From assembly GCA_015179125.1 (NCBI GenBank), contig WHVA01000108.1, positions 124,001-188,000 on the forward strand: a stretch of DNA of 64,000 bases. Direction: 5' to 3'. This stretch comes from Gautieria morchelliformis (Eukaryota; Basidiomycota; Agaricomycetes; Gomphales; Gomphaceae). Below are positions 10,262-21,962 of the stretch, one piece after another (position 1 is the stretch's first letter; each line of letters starts with the position of its first letter). The notes under the pieces are model-generated. The model was given only the letters and a program-made list of their open reading frames with translations, did no database searches and was not told where the DNA came from. The position numbers were made by a program, and so were the translations under genes.

Positions 10262-12122
10262 TGTTAGGGATCGTCCACAAAGTAGCTACCTATTTATGAA
10301 CATTTACTAGGTAGTTAATTAGTTTCAAATGTCCTCAAGAAAGGTTGTATTAATATTTCTATGCTACACTCACATTGGGTCCACAAGGTACAACAATCTC
10401 TTGATAGTTTAGCTAAGAATTCCCCACGGTCACATGACTATCACATGACCTCAAAACAGCTCAAAGTCACCTGATCATCCACAGTCACCTGACAATCACC
10501 TGACCTCAAAGTCACCTGATTATCTGCAGTCACCTGACAATCACCTGACCTCAAAGTCACTTGATTATCTACGGTCACCTGACAATCACATGACACAGTC
10601 ACATGACTTTCCTTCGTCACATGATAATCACATGAGCGTGGGAGTTTCTTACATACTCTTAGCTTTACTGTCACAGAGCTGTGACTTTAACCCAATATAG
10701 CAATAGAACCTTCCACAGCCTTCCAATAGTTTCCAAACCTTTCCTGAAGCTTCTCTAAGCTTCCACAAGGTTCTTCACAGTAGTAGAAGCCTCTACAAGG
10801 TTCCTAGCAGTAGTTACATAAGCTAGATAGATGCAGTATAAATAGCCTGCAGTTTTAGCAGTGAAGCAATCAATCATCTTTCACCCAAACCACTCATACC
10901 TTGAGTAACTGAAGTGTGACTTCAACACAGCCTTGTACCGAAGTACTGGCTCACTGACTTGGCTACAGTCTAAGATTGCAGCAACTCTGATTGGCTCTGA
11001 GAAGTACAAGAGTGCTCTATTTTAATTGCAGCAGGCTCTGACTAATCGCGCTGCGAACAGCAACATTACTAAGAGTAACTGATTAGTAATCCTGTACCAT
11101 TAGACATCACTCTGAGCAGTGATCTAATAGACTTGGTTATTAGTTATTCAATTCACACAATAGATTATTAACTTAACTCTGAGTTAAGTGGGTTAATAGC
11201 CTTTTGAGTAATTGATCTTTCTTGATCAATCAACGCACTGCAGATATTAACCTAACTCAGGGTAAGTGAGTTAATACCCTACGTTTGTTGAGTTGGAAAA
11301 CCAGAAAAGCCACAAGAATAGTGTCTCTGTCTCTCGTGCGTGATGGGCTAGCAAGAGGTCTATTGTGTCGCCACCGCTCTCTTGCGCGGCCAGGGTGAAA
11401 CTGGGCTGTGCTCAAGCCGGTGGAAGCGAAATACAGGTACTAGTTGTAGGGAAGTGGAATGGGTGGGTGCAAAATAAAAGAGAGCGACTCGAAGTCTTAA
11501 TGACTATCGAGCGTGATATGTGAGGGAGACGAGATCGTGAGAGAACAAGGAAACTCTACCTATCGAGCACGATATGTGAGGGAGATGAGACATGAGGGGA
11601 GGAAGGGGAACATGAGCTCTATATATACAGACGGACAGACTTGTGGACAATGCAAGCAGAATTGTGGACAATACACTGAGATATCACGTGCCTCATCCAG
11701 AGAACCCGGACAAAGGCATTTGTCCGAATCAACATACTTGAACTGAGGAAGAGTTCAAGCGCAGAACTATCTTTTCACGTCTTGGGGATTATTGTTGTCT
11801 TTAATTCACTCGACCCGCGGTCCCAAGGCTCTAGGTAGCTTTCCCCCTTAAAGTATCTGGACCCTTGGATGCCTATAAACATTCTTTGACCTCACAAAGT
11901 ATTGCACAATCTAAGAACTACACATGTTCAGTTAAATCTCTATTGCTACACTTCCTGTACCAATACTGATTCTGATTGTTCACCGGAGTATAATTTCTTA
12001 ATTGGGTTCTCCGTTAAAATAGTTTCGAGGCTTGCATGTGCTTGTAAAGTCAAATCTCCAATTGAACTATAGAATTGTGTTTAACACCACAGTTTTACGT
12101 TTAGTTCAACGGGTTCCAAACA
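10262..12122 (+). repeat. Solo LTR, family D, copy 1 (1861 bp)
   Basis: The block starts TGTTAGGGATCG and ends TTCCAAACA, with a perfect 5-bp duplication CTTTC (10257-10261 and 12123-12127). It interrupts element B pol. A TATA-like TATAAATAG near 10.84 kb fits an LTR promoter. The 5' third holds about 14 copies of TCAC(A/C/T)TGA between 10.43 and 10.64 kb. It also has a block of about 430 bp (about 11.32-11.74 kb), with its own TATATATA and an internal direct repeat, that is absent from the sister copy 47290-48715. Confidence 0.85.
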
Positions 12123-12127
12123 CTTTC

Positions 12128-13960
12128 CAGGATGGAACCAAATAACGAGATTAAACTGTGAGAGGAATTCGGACCAGCCGGCTTGTCGTCGGGTTAGCAA
12201 CTTTGTGGTGGCAAAGTACTCCAAAGTTTTTGTGATCAGTAACAACGTTGATAGGGGAGCCGGAGCCCTCCAGATAGTGTCTCCAACGTTGAAATGCTTC
12301 AAAAAATACCAGTAGCTCTTTATCATGGACATCGTAATTTAATTCGGCACCGGAAAATGTTTGGGAATGGAAAGCAACCGGGTGCAGGACACCCTCCTCA
12401 TTGAACAAAGACAGGATTGCGCCGAGGGCATAATCCGAGGCGTTGGTTTCCACGACCATAGGTCAGTCGGGAATCCAATGCGACAGAATCGGAGCTGAAG
12501 TGAAAGCCTCCTTGAGGTAATTGAATGACTTTCGGCATTCTTTGGTAAACACCCAAGGGGTGCCTTTACGGGTAAGCTGGGTTAAGGGGACCGTGATATT
12601 GGAATAGTTGTAGATCTTTTACCTTCCGGGGTTCAGGCCACTCGCGGATTGTTTTGACTTTGTCTTCGGACATGGTAAAGCCATTGGTCGACAGCATATA
12701 CCCTAAGAATTCCACGGAATCTCGGTGCCACTCGTATTTATCGGGTTTAGCATAGAGACCGTGTTTCTGAAGACGCCACAATACTTCACAGACGTGTTCC
12801 CTGTGTTTGACCAGGTCGTCGGAGTACATGAGTATGTCGTCAAGGTACACGACGACGCATACATCAAGCATATCTCCAAAGACATCATTCATGAAACGTT
12901 GAAAAACCGCAGGACCATTGGTCAAGCCGAAAGGCATGACTAGCCATTCGAATGAGCCATACCGGGTCCGGAATGCTGTTTTCCACTCGTCGCCTTTGGC
13001 GACTTGGACGAGGTTAAATGCATGCCCAAGATTGATTTTGGTATAAATCCGAGCCTTTCAGGGTGCATCCAACAAGTCAGTAATTAACGGGAGTGGGTAG
13101 CGGCCCTTCTTCGTAATCTTATTGAGTGCTCGGAAATCCACGCAGGGCCGAAGTTCGCCACTCTTCTTTTTGACAAAGAGGATGGGGGCTCCGTGGGAGG
13201 ACCAAGTGGGCCGAATGTAACCCAAGTTCAGGTGCTCATCAATGAAAGCTCGGAGCGTGGCAAGCTCCAAGGTAGAGAGCGAGTATAACGGGGGTTGAGG
13301 AGTAGCACCATCCTCCAGGGAGATCTTCAGATCGTAGGGTCGGTGGGGAGCCAAGGCATCACCCTTGGAACTGCTAAAAATGTCCACGAAGTCATGATAC
13401 TCCTTCGGAACATCCTTTAGATCCACCGGATCGGGTTGCACAGAGGCTGAACGGACCGATGTCTCGGGTTTGGGTTGTGCCAGGTTGAGCTGGAAACATT
13501 GGGAACCCTCTGGTTTGCAGGCACGATAAAATGCCACTGCATTCAGGAGAGCCACCAGGGGAGCTTCCAAGCTTGGGTTTGGCTCGGTCTTGGCCGTGGA
13601 GGCACGAGCAGCCGAAGCCGGCAGGTTGTCCACAGGACTGCCTGGAAGGGTAGTTCGGAACGTAATACTGCCCAGTACCCAGTCAATCAACGGATTGTAG
13701 CGGGTGAGCCAGTTGTGTCCAAGAACTACCGTAACAGACAAATCAAGGGGGGTGACATAAAAGTCTATGGAATGGGTGTGACCATTGGGGAAATGGATAG
13801 GTAGCTCTACAGCTTCAGTAATTACCGAATTTGTACTACCATCAAACAAACGGAGTGGGATTGGATCTACGGATCGGGTTTTCAGGATATTTCTACTTAC
13901 AAAACTGATTCAATGAAACAATGAGTAGAACCGGAATCTACTAGGGCTTTAAACTTTTGG
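12128..13960 (-). pseudogene. Element B protease, reverse transcriptase and RNase H region
   Basis: On the minus strand this shows a retropepsin-like segment ([15 protein letters not shown] downstream of the active-site region), then an RT with [32 protein letters not shown] and VVYLDDILMYS. RNase H follows (VVETNASDYALGAILS, HDKELL). These are standard Ty3/gypsy pol landmarks in the usual order and match element F at 53.1-54.9 kb. The frame is broken in several places. Confidence 0.85.
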
Positions 13961-14227
13961 TTGGGGAGCAGAGACGAGGATAAACTAACTACAAGAGAAT
14001 TCGGGGAACAGAGAGCAGAAGCATTGATTCTTACCTCCCCCAATGCACAAGCCAAGTCAACGCGTCCCTCAGTATGCGTGGAGGCCGTGGGGCCGCTGAC
14101 TATTTTTTTGCGCCCGAAGCCGAGCCATTGGCTTTATCGTCAGACGTCTTCCCATCAGAAGCCACAGCTGCCCGGGCCAATGTGGCTCTCGGACACTCCT
14201 TCGCACGGTGGCCACTCTGCGCACATA

Positions 14228-15455
14228 CTAAGCAGAGGTTGTTATCCATGTGACGCTGACGTTCTGTGGGCGTGAGTTTGCCGTCCTTGCCGAGCCTGTC
14301 CGGTTCGGGTTTTTTCTGACCCTCGGACTGGTTATTCCCTTTCGGCTTGTCCTTGCCTTTGCCATGGTTATTACTGGCATTAGCGTTAGAGTTGCCGGAA
14401 CCTTGACCTTGACGTTGGTTGTTGTTCTGGGAGCCTCGGTTTTGGTTGGCCGACCTGTCGTTCTTGGCCTCGGGTTTGGGGGCGGAATGAGTCTCACGGG
14501 AGAGCTCACCGCGACGTTCCCAATACCTCTGGTCAATTTTCTGGACGAGGTCTCAGAGGTCGTCAAGGGTTCGGGGTTTGTCGAAATGCACCATTTCGTC
14601 CTTGATTCGCTTCGGCAGAGCCAAGTAGGCTCAGCAATGCAAAGCCGAATCGTTATACTGAAGGATGGATGCGAGTCTGTAGAATTGGATGAAAAACCGA
14701 GTTGCCTTGTGTTATCCTTCATGACCAAATTCTCAAGCTCAATTTCGGCATCCGCAACTTGGTCGTAGGGACTGAAATTCAGGTAGAGCTCTTCCATGAA
14801 TGCTGTGTAATCCGAAGCCCATGCGGGTTCGTCGGCGAGGTCATCTGCAAGGTAGGGCTCGAAGTAATCCAGAGCTGTTCCCTTGAGGAAGGACAAAACG
14901 TAGTTCACTTTCATAGAACCATCTCGGAATGCTTGGGGTTTGGCATGGAAATTTAGCGTGCACTGGAGAAGAAATCCTCAGAGCTTTTTCGGGTCCAAGC
15001 CATCAAACTGGTCGGGTTCCTGGAGTTTAGCCTTTGAGTCACTTCGGTCTCCACCACCACCAAGCCCATTGTCGGCGAGCTTTTCCAAAGCCGTGAGCAA
15101 TCGCCCAACCTGTTCCTCACCGTTTGCCACTGCATTCGGGTTGGGATTAGGTCTCGAGCCTGCTACTTCGGGATTGGAATTATGCTCGGAACCGGAATCG
15201 GAATCATCGCCACCTCCACCACCATCGTCAGGATCACTCAGCTTGGGGGGCTCAGCACTCAGTTCTTCGGGATCTTCACTGACCGCCCTCGGCCAGCACC
15301 AATTACTCGGTGCCTGGGTGCAGGTTGAACTGGCGGGGGGTTGGAATACCAGTGATGGAACAGGGGGTTTTCTGGGACGCTCGAAGCACCTCGTGCACGC
15401 CGAGCTTCGATTGTCGGTGTTACGCGGCTGCCTTCGGCATGGGTGTGAGATCAAG
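14228..15455 (-). pseudogene. Element B gag region
   Basis: On the minus strand this encodes a gag-like protein. It has a Pro/Asp/Ser-rich N-terminal part with an acidic Gly run, and a conserved core (VNYVLSFLKGTALDYFEPYL, DYTAFMEELYLNFSPYD) typical of gypsy gag. A basic Asn/Thr-rich tail and a Cys-containing end compatible with a zinc knuckle follow. It aligns in layout with F gag at 54.98-55.94 kb. Its 5' side is cut by LTR C. Confidence 0.75.
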
Positions 15456-16632
15456 TTAATATCGTGTATTAGTGAACACAGCGAATGCCCGAATAACTTG
15501 TGCGAATAAGTATGCCGTTCGGCGAATAGGTGAACCAATGAATGTTCACAAGGTAAGAGGGTTTGCCTAAACGGGGCTCACCCTATCTACAGTCGTAGCG
15601 AAATAGCCCGTGACTCTTGACGATGTAACGTGCAAGGTCTCACGGAAGGGCTGTCTAAGTCTCGACAATCCCTTCGCCAACAGCCCAGAAAATGGTTTGA
15701 AGGCTAAGGTAACAAAGATGAAGTATGGGAACTCACCAGTGATGCCTAAGTCCTTTGCTAGTTGAAGATGGGAATCTCCAAGAGAAGGCTTAAGATGATG
15801 ACCACGGCGAGGTCAAAGCTGCACAAGATGAATGACATATGATAATTGAACTGGGGAATATACATGCGAATGTAAACTACTTATATCGAATGCTCGTACG
15901 GTATCAGCGAATAGGAAAGAGGCCGTCACGAGTCAGGGTTGGATAGGGGTGCGCAGTCATGATACTAAGGAGATGGAATAAACATACAATAGAGTGAGGG
16001 AGGGGTGCGAACATGAAACGACGGAGAGTAAAGGTGGCGAAGGTACTTATGTACGAAACCATGTCTTGGGACCCGCATACATGCCACCCTGCACGGACTC
16101 TTCATCCACTGGGTCGATCCCACACGGCCTACAGAAGGAACACCCCGCGAACATACTTTGGCCATACGAAAACCCAAAGGGGTTGGATTTAAGAAGATGA
16201 TGGGGTTAGTGATGAATCATCACGCCGGGTAAATGGTATCGATCGTATTTGATGGCGTGCCTTGTTGGTGAAATGTGCGAGCAGCGAATAGCGGTTCAGC
16301 GAAATGCGAGGGAGGGTGAACATCGATAGAATAGGGAAGGAGAAGTCGAGGTGGAGGGCGAAGCCGAGCGAACACGGGGGAGGAGTAGCGAACGAGGGAA
16401 TGGGGGTAACAAGGTGCAGGAAATACATAGGTCATGACAATCCGATTGTCAGAACACCATCGGAAGAGGGTCGAGCAGAGGAGGTGATAGGCCCAACGAT
16501 GACTGCTAAGTTAGTCCGAAGATGTCGATCGCTTGTTGATGGCATAACCATGGTCATTGGTGCGAACAGCGAGAATTGGTTGCCGAACATGACAATGGCG
16601 ATCGGAACGAACACGGAGATGGAGTGACAAAT

Positions 16633-17120
16633 TGTTGGGTGCATTTATGCTCCTGCACCAAAATCAAGCATAATATATTCAATTTATTGTGTGGTGTTTC
16701 AATATTTTCTCATACTGTTCTTGTACCATGCATCCACTTCTCTGCTTATTTTCGAAATTTTCTAGCCACTCCCTATCTCTCCATTCCATTCTGTTATTTC
16801 TATTTTCACAGGCGGCTGCACCCAGCGGAGTTTGAAATGACTTCGACGCGCGAGCCCTTGGGCGCTAAAGGGCCGGGTGCAAGTATATGCCTTCTGAGAC
16901 AGGATTACACTCCTCTCTCAGTGACAATAAATTCACTGAGAGAGGCGAGTAGTATCTTTCATATTTACATAGCATGTTGACTGAAAATCATGTAGTATAT
17001 TTGATTCTAGGTATTGTATTAATACATCAGTGACAATAAATTCACTGAGAGAGTATATTTGATTCTAGCTTTCTAAGAACTCTACCGAACCTTCCCTGCC
17101 ATAGCCCCTAGTTGCTAACA
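16633..17120 (+). repeat. Copia 5' LTR (488 bp)
   Basis: It starts TGTTGGGTGC and ends GTTGCTAACA. It contains a short hairpin-like repeat (CTCTCTCAGTGACA and TCACTGAGAGAG) near 16.91-16.94 kb, whose right arm recurs near 17.04 kb. It is immediately followed by a sequence complementary to the anticodon arm of initiator tRNA-Met, the likely primer site. Confidence 0.95.
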
Positions 17121-20100
17121 AGGGTTATGGGCCCCGCAGACACTTCGCAGAAGCTTTTGGGTGTGGAGAAGCTTGCAACAGATGGAAGTAATTGGCCTCT
17201 GTGGCGAGCTACTCTCACAAGTTATTTTGAGTCCAAAAATCTACTCAGGCGTATAGAAGGGAGAGCCATTCGACCTCCTGATCCTCCAGTCATGCCCCCA
17301 GGCCATATTCTCACAGAAGCTGAGGAAACTCAGATTGAGAAGGCTGAGGAGAAGCTGGAGAAATATCTTGCCAGAGAAGGACAGGCAAAAACCCAAATAA
17401 TCGTCTCAGTGTCAGAGTCACTAGCCCTGATGCTACAGAAGAGACATACAGCAAAAGAAGTCTGGGATGCATTGGTCAATGAGATGACCAAAAAGCCCAA
17501 GATGGTCCTCACCAACCTACAGAGACAGCTTCGCAGTATGAGGTGTCCTGAGGATGGAGACTTGAGAGATCACTTGGACAAGGCCCAAGACCTCTATGCT
17601 CGTCTCAATGAGATGGGAGCCAGAATTTCTGAAGGAGAGTTCACCGACATTATCCTTGCATCACTTCCACCCTCCTATGAGGCAGTTATGAATGCCCTTA
17701 CCACGTCGCTCGAAGAATGTGGAATGCCCTTAGTGCCTGATGATATTATCAGAGTACTAAAGGCTCAATATGACAGGAGAAAGACCCTCAATATTTCACA
17801 AGAAGAGCAGGCATTTATTGGTTCATCTACGAAAGGGCAGAAGGGCCGGAAAGACCCGAAGGTGCCTGCATGCACTAATTGCCACAAGCCTGGACATGCT
17901 ATAGAGAGTTGCTGGGCTAAAGGAGGTGGTAAATAAGGCCAGGGGCCACGTCAGAAGAAGAAAGCGAAAGCCAAAAAGAAGAAGGGCAAAGCCAAGGCGA
18001 ATGTTGCCGAAGAAGTGTCCTCTGAGGAGGATGAGAGTGGCAGTCCAGCCGCTTTCGCCAACTTCGACTGCTCTAATTTGAGTAGTTTATCTCTGGACAC
18101 TGTTGTTATCCTCGACACTGGAACGACCGCACATATGACCCCTCACAAGAATTTATTGAGGGATTACAGTCCATTCTCACAGCCGCGCACAATTCGTGCA
18201 GCCAACAAAGGCACTTTTGATGCCTTCGGTTCAGGCTCACTCGTGCTATCTAATAAGGTTGGAGATAAGACTGTGAACATTACATTGAAGGATACGTTCT
18301 ACGCGCCAAAAATGGCTGTTACCCTGATTTCGATCGGCCAGTGCGATGATGCAGGCTATAACACACAAATAGCTGATCAGAAATGCACAATATCCAATCG
18401 TAAAGGCAGGATATTGATGCAAGCACCGAAGCTGAATGGCTTATATCGATTTGATTTACAACACACAAGTGCCGAAGCGCATATATGCGCATCAGCCATG
18501 GAGATACATCAAAAATGGGGCACATTTCACAAAAGTCCCTACAGAATTTGCTCAACCGTGGCATGATATTAGGCATTGAATTGAGCTCAAAAGGTGACAA
18601 GGTTGTTTGCGATGCGTGCATTCAGGCGAAGATTGCACGCAAATCACTTCCTCAGGAACCCAGAAGCCGATCATCAAAATTCGGTGACAGAATTTATTCT
18701 GATGTCTGGGGACCAGCGAGACACTCCACAATTGACAAGAAATCCTATTATGTGTCTTTCATCGATGACTACTCAAGAGAATCGGTTATCTATTTGATGG
18801 CAAACAAATCGGAAGCATTTTCAAAATACAAACTCTACGAGGCCTTGATGCTTCAACAGAGGAACGTGCACATCAAAGCACTTGTTTCCGACAGAGGGGG
18901 CGAATATACAAGCTCGGAATTCGAACAGCATTTAGCCAAGCAAGGCACGAAGCATCGGTTAACCGTGCACGACACCCCAGAGTCAAATGGTGTTGCTGAA
19001 CGTTTAAACCGAACTCTAGTTGAAAGAGCTCGTGCCATGCTATTGGAATCAAGTCTTCCTAAGACTCTATGGGGGCATGCAATTTTGCATGCCAACTATC
19101 TTAGGAATCGGACATACACAAGAGCTTTGCCAGACAAAACCCCTTTTGAAATGATCCATCACGAGAAACCGAACCTGAAAGACATGCACGTGTGGGGAAT
19201 TGAAGTCTACGTTAAAGTCAAAGAGGGAAACAAACTAGCAGCCCGTGCCAAAAGAGCTCGGTGGATAGGAATCTCTGGACAGAGCCATGGTCACTGCATC
19301 TACTGGCCTGACTCTCAGAAGGTTTCTGTCGAGCGGAATGTTATATTTGACTCAGAGATGAAGGGGGGCAAAGCTCCAATCATTTCTATTGAAGAGTCAC
19401 AGCTACCTACGTCCAGAAAAATGGTACAGGCCATCTCGGCGCCAGCACCTATGCCTAGTCGCTTAGTCAGCGAGGAGGCAAAGATCGAGGAAATTGATGA
19501 TGATGAACCAGAGGAACGTCTGAAAGAGCTGCAACCCAGTCAGACTGTTGATGTCAGACCTAAAGAAGCTGCTCCAACAAGGAGAAGTGAAAGGATCCGT
19601 CAGCAGCAGGTGCAGCCGGCCCCAAGTGGTCCCGTAACAAGATCTCAAACTAAGAGACATGCTGGTGCAGATATCACTACACTAGCTTACGAGGACATCG
19701 AGGACCATCAAGACAAATTATTCGAACAAGATTTATCCTCTGTCACTGACGGCATCAGTGATTATAACCTTGCCATCAGTACACTTTCGACCTCCGATCA
19801 AAACAAAGATAAAGTGCTGCCGGATTTGAATCAGACTGAGCCTAGCAATGCAGATGAAGCTTTAAATGATCCTATGTGGAAAGCATCGATGGATAAAGAG
19901 TACAAGGTGCTACTCGACAAAGGTGTATGGGAAGTGGTTAAACCACCTCCTCGGGCAAATATTGTCGGAAATAGATGGGTATTCCTCTGGAAACGCAATC
20001 CAGAAGGTGAACCCATCACACCTAGATCGAGGATGGTCGCCCAAGGCTTTACACAAAGTTTTGGAGTCGACTACAATGAAACCTATGCACCTGTTGCTCG

Positions 20101-21389
20101 GATGACTTCCTTACGGATTATATGTGCCATTGCTGCCAGGAACAACTGGCCTATTCACCAAATGGATGTGGACAGTGCGTATTTGAATGCTACACTGCCA
20201 GAACCTATTTACATGAGACAGCCGTATGGATATGAGACCGGAGACAAAGATGATGTCCTCCTGCTGAAGAAAGCACTTTACGGCCTCAAACAATCTGGAA
20301 GGGAATGGTACAAACGTCTGAGTGGTGAATTTCTCAAGTTAGGATTCACTAAATCAGCTTCGGATGGAGCTGTATTTTGCAGACGTGGACCGAGAGGGCA
20401 TGCGATTATTGCGACGGCAGTAGATGACCTCACTATCACAGCTGAGAGTCAACCAATCCTTGATGGGGTAAAGCATGACCTTGCCCAGATCTTCAGTATG
20501 AAAGATCTAGGCGAGATTCACTGGCTTTTGAACCTCAAAATCGAAAGAGATTGGAATAACAAATCGATTGCAATATCACAAGCCACATACATCCAGAAAA
20601 TCATCAAAAAATTCAATCTAGATGATGCCAAAACATTTTCCACGCCTCTCGACCCAGCCGTTAAATTATCCAGGGACCAATGCCCTTCCACAGATGAAGA
20701 CAAACAGAAGATGTCAAGAATTCCATACAGACAAGTGATAGGATCATTGATGTGGGCAGCAGTAGCCACTCGACCGGACATTGCGTTCGCAGTGTCATTA
20801 CTTTCTCAATTCCTCGAAAACCCAGGTCCAACACATTGGCATGCAGTCAAACGTGTCTTTAAATATCTAAAAGGCACGATGGACTACAAATTGACACTTG
20901 GGAAAAATCGAGACGGCCTCATTGGGTATTCAGATGCGGATTGGGCTTCTCAAGAGCACAGACACTCATACTCGGCTTATATTTTTCAGATTGATGGAGG
21001 GACAGTATCATGGAGTTGTCAAAAACAATCCATAGTAGCCCTATCATCAACTGAAGCCGAATTCGTTGCTCTGACTCATGCGAGCAAAGAAGCCTTATGG
21101 ATGCGCCACTTTATTTCTGAAGTGTTCCAACCGCTGAATTGTCCCATCAAACTTTATTCAGACAATCAATCAGCCATTGCCATTGTTTATGGCACTCAAC
21201 AACACACGAGGACCAAGCATTTCGACATTAGATTATATTTCATCCGAGATATAGTCGAAGATGAAGAAATTAAGCTTGTGTACCTGCCAACGGAACACAT
21301 GCTAGCCGATCTTCTCACTAAAGGACTTCCTAGTCCTAGAGTGAGAATCCTCAATGAGAGAATCGGAATATATTAAGCTTGAGGGGGCG

Positions 21390-21877
21390 TGTTGGGTGCA
21401 TTTATGCTCCTGCACCAAAATCAAGCATAATATATTCAATTTATTGTGTGGTGTTTCAATATTTTCTCATACTGTTCTTGTACCATGCATCCACTTCTCT
21501 GCTTATTTTCGAAATTTTCTAGCCACTCCCTATCTCTCCATTCCATTCTGTTATTTCTATTTTCACAGGCGGCTGCACCCAGCGGAGTTTGAAATGACTT
21601 CGACGCGCGAGCCCTTGGGCGCTAAAGGGCCGGGTGCAAGTATATGCCTTCTGAGACAGGATTACACTCCTCTCTCAGTGACAATAAATTCACTGAGAGA
21701 GGCGAGTAGTATCTTTCATATTTACATAGCATGTTGACTGAAAATCATGTAGTATATTTGATTCTAGGTATTGTATTAATACATCAGTGACAATAAATTC
21801 ACTGAGAGAGTATATTTGATTCTAGCTTTCTAAGAACTCTACCGAACCTTCCCTGCCATAGCCCCTAGTTGCTAACA
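21390..21877 (+). repeat. Copia 3' LTR (488 bp)
   Basis: This is identical by eye to the 5' LTR at 16633-17120. It begins directly after the polypurine run at 21381-21389 and is followed by the right target duplication CAAAT. Confidence 0.95.
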
Positions 21878-21962
21878 CAAATGGTAGGACAGAGCACCTG
21901 AATATGAGAAATAAACACGTCATGACAATTCTGAACAAAGAGTGTAGGCAGTTCAGATATAC

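Larger units (their letters stand above)
16633..21877 (+). mobile_element. Ty1/copia retrotransposon, structurally complete
   Basis: Two 488-bp LTRs (16633-17120, 21390-21877; TGTTGGG..CTAACA) look identical by eye. They are flanked by the perfect 5-bp duplication CAAAT (16628-16632 and 21878-21882). Gag lies at about 17.1-17.9 kb and ends in a CCHC knuckle (CTNCHKPGH). Pol follows: protease with DTGTTAHMT (about 18.1 kb), integrase (about 18.5-19.4 kb), RT (about 20.0-20.7 kb, AVDDLTI) and RNase H (about 20.9-21.4 kb, GYSDADWA). A purine run (GAGGGGGCG) precedes the 3' LTR. Identical LTRs mean a very recent insertion. The coding region looks nearly whole, interrupted about twice. Confidence 0.95.
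15456..21927. repeat. LTR-like repeat C, copy 1, split by the copia element
   Basis: The DNA at about 15456-16632 and 21883-21927 matches 43782-45048 (C2) closely, including the right end CGTCATGACA. C2 has clear ends (TGTCA..TGACA) and a 5-bp duplication. In copy 1 the left end is not identical, and I could not find a matching target duplication, so its left edge may be truncated. The repeat is rich in GCGAA-type motifs. The span includes the nested copia element 16633-21877. Confidence 0.65.

Noticed and set aside
11320-11740. Nested solo LTR within LTR D copy 1
   Set aside because: TG..CA-like ends can be drawn but there is no target duplication, and the sister copy does not show a clean empty site; reported only as an indel block.
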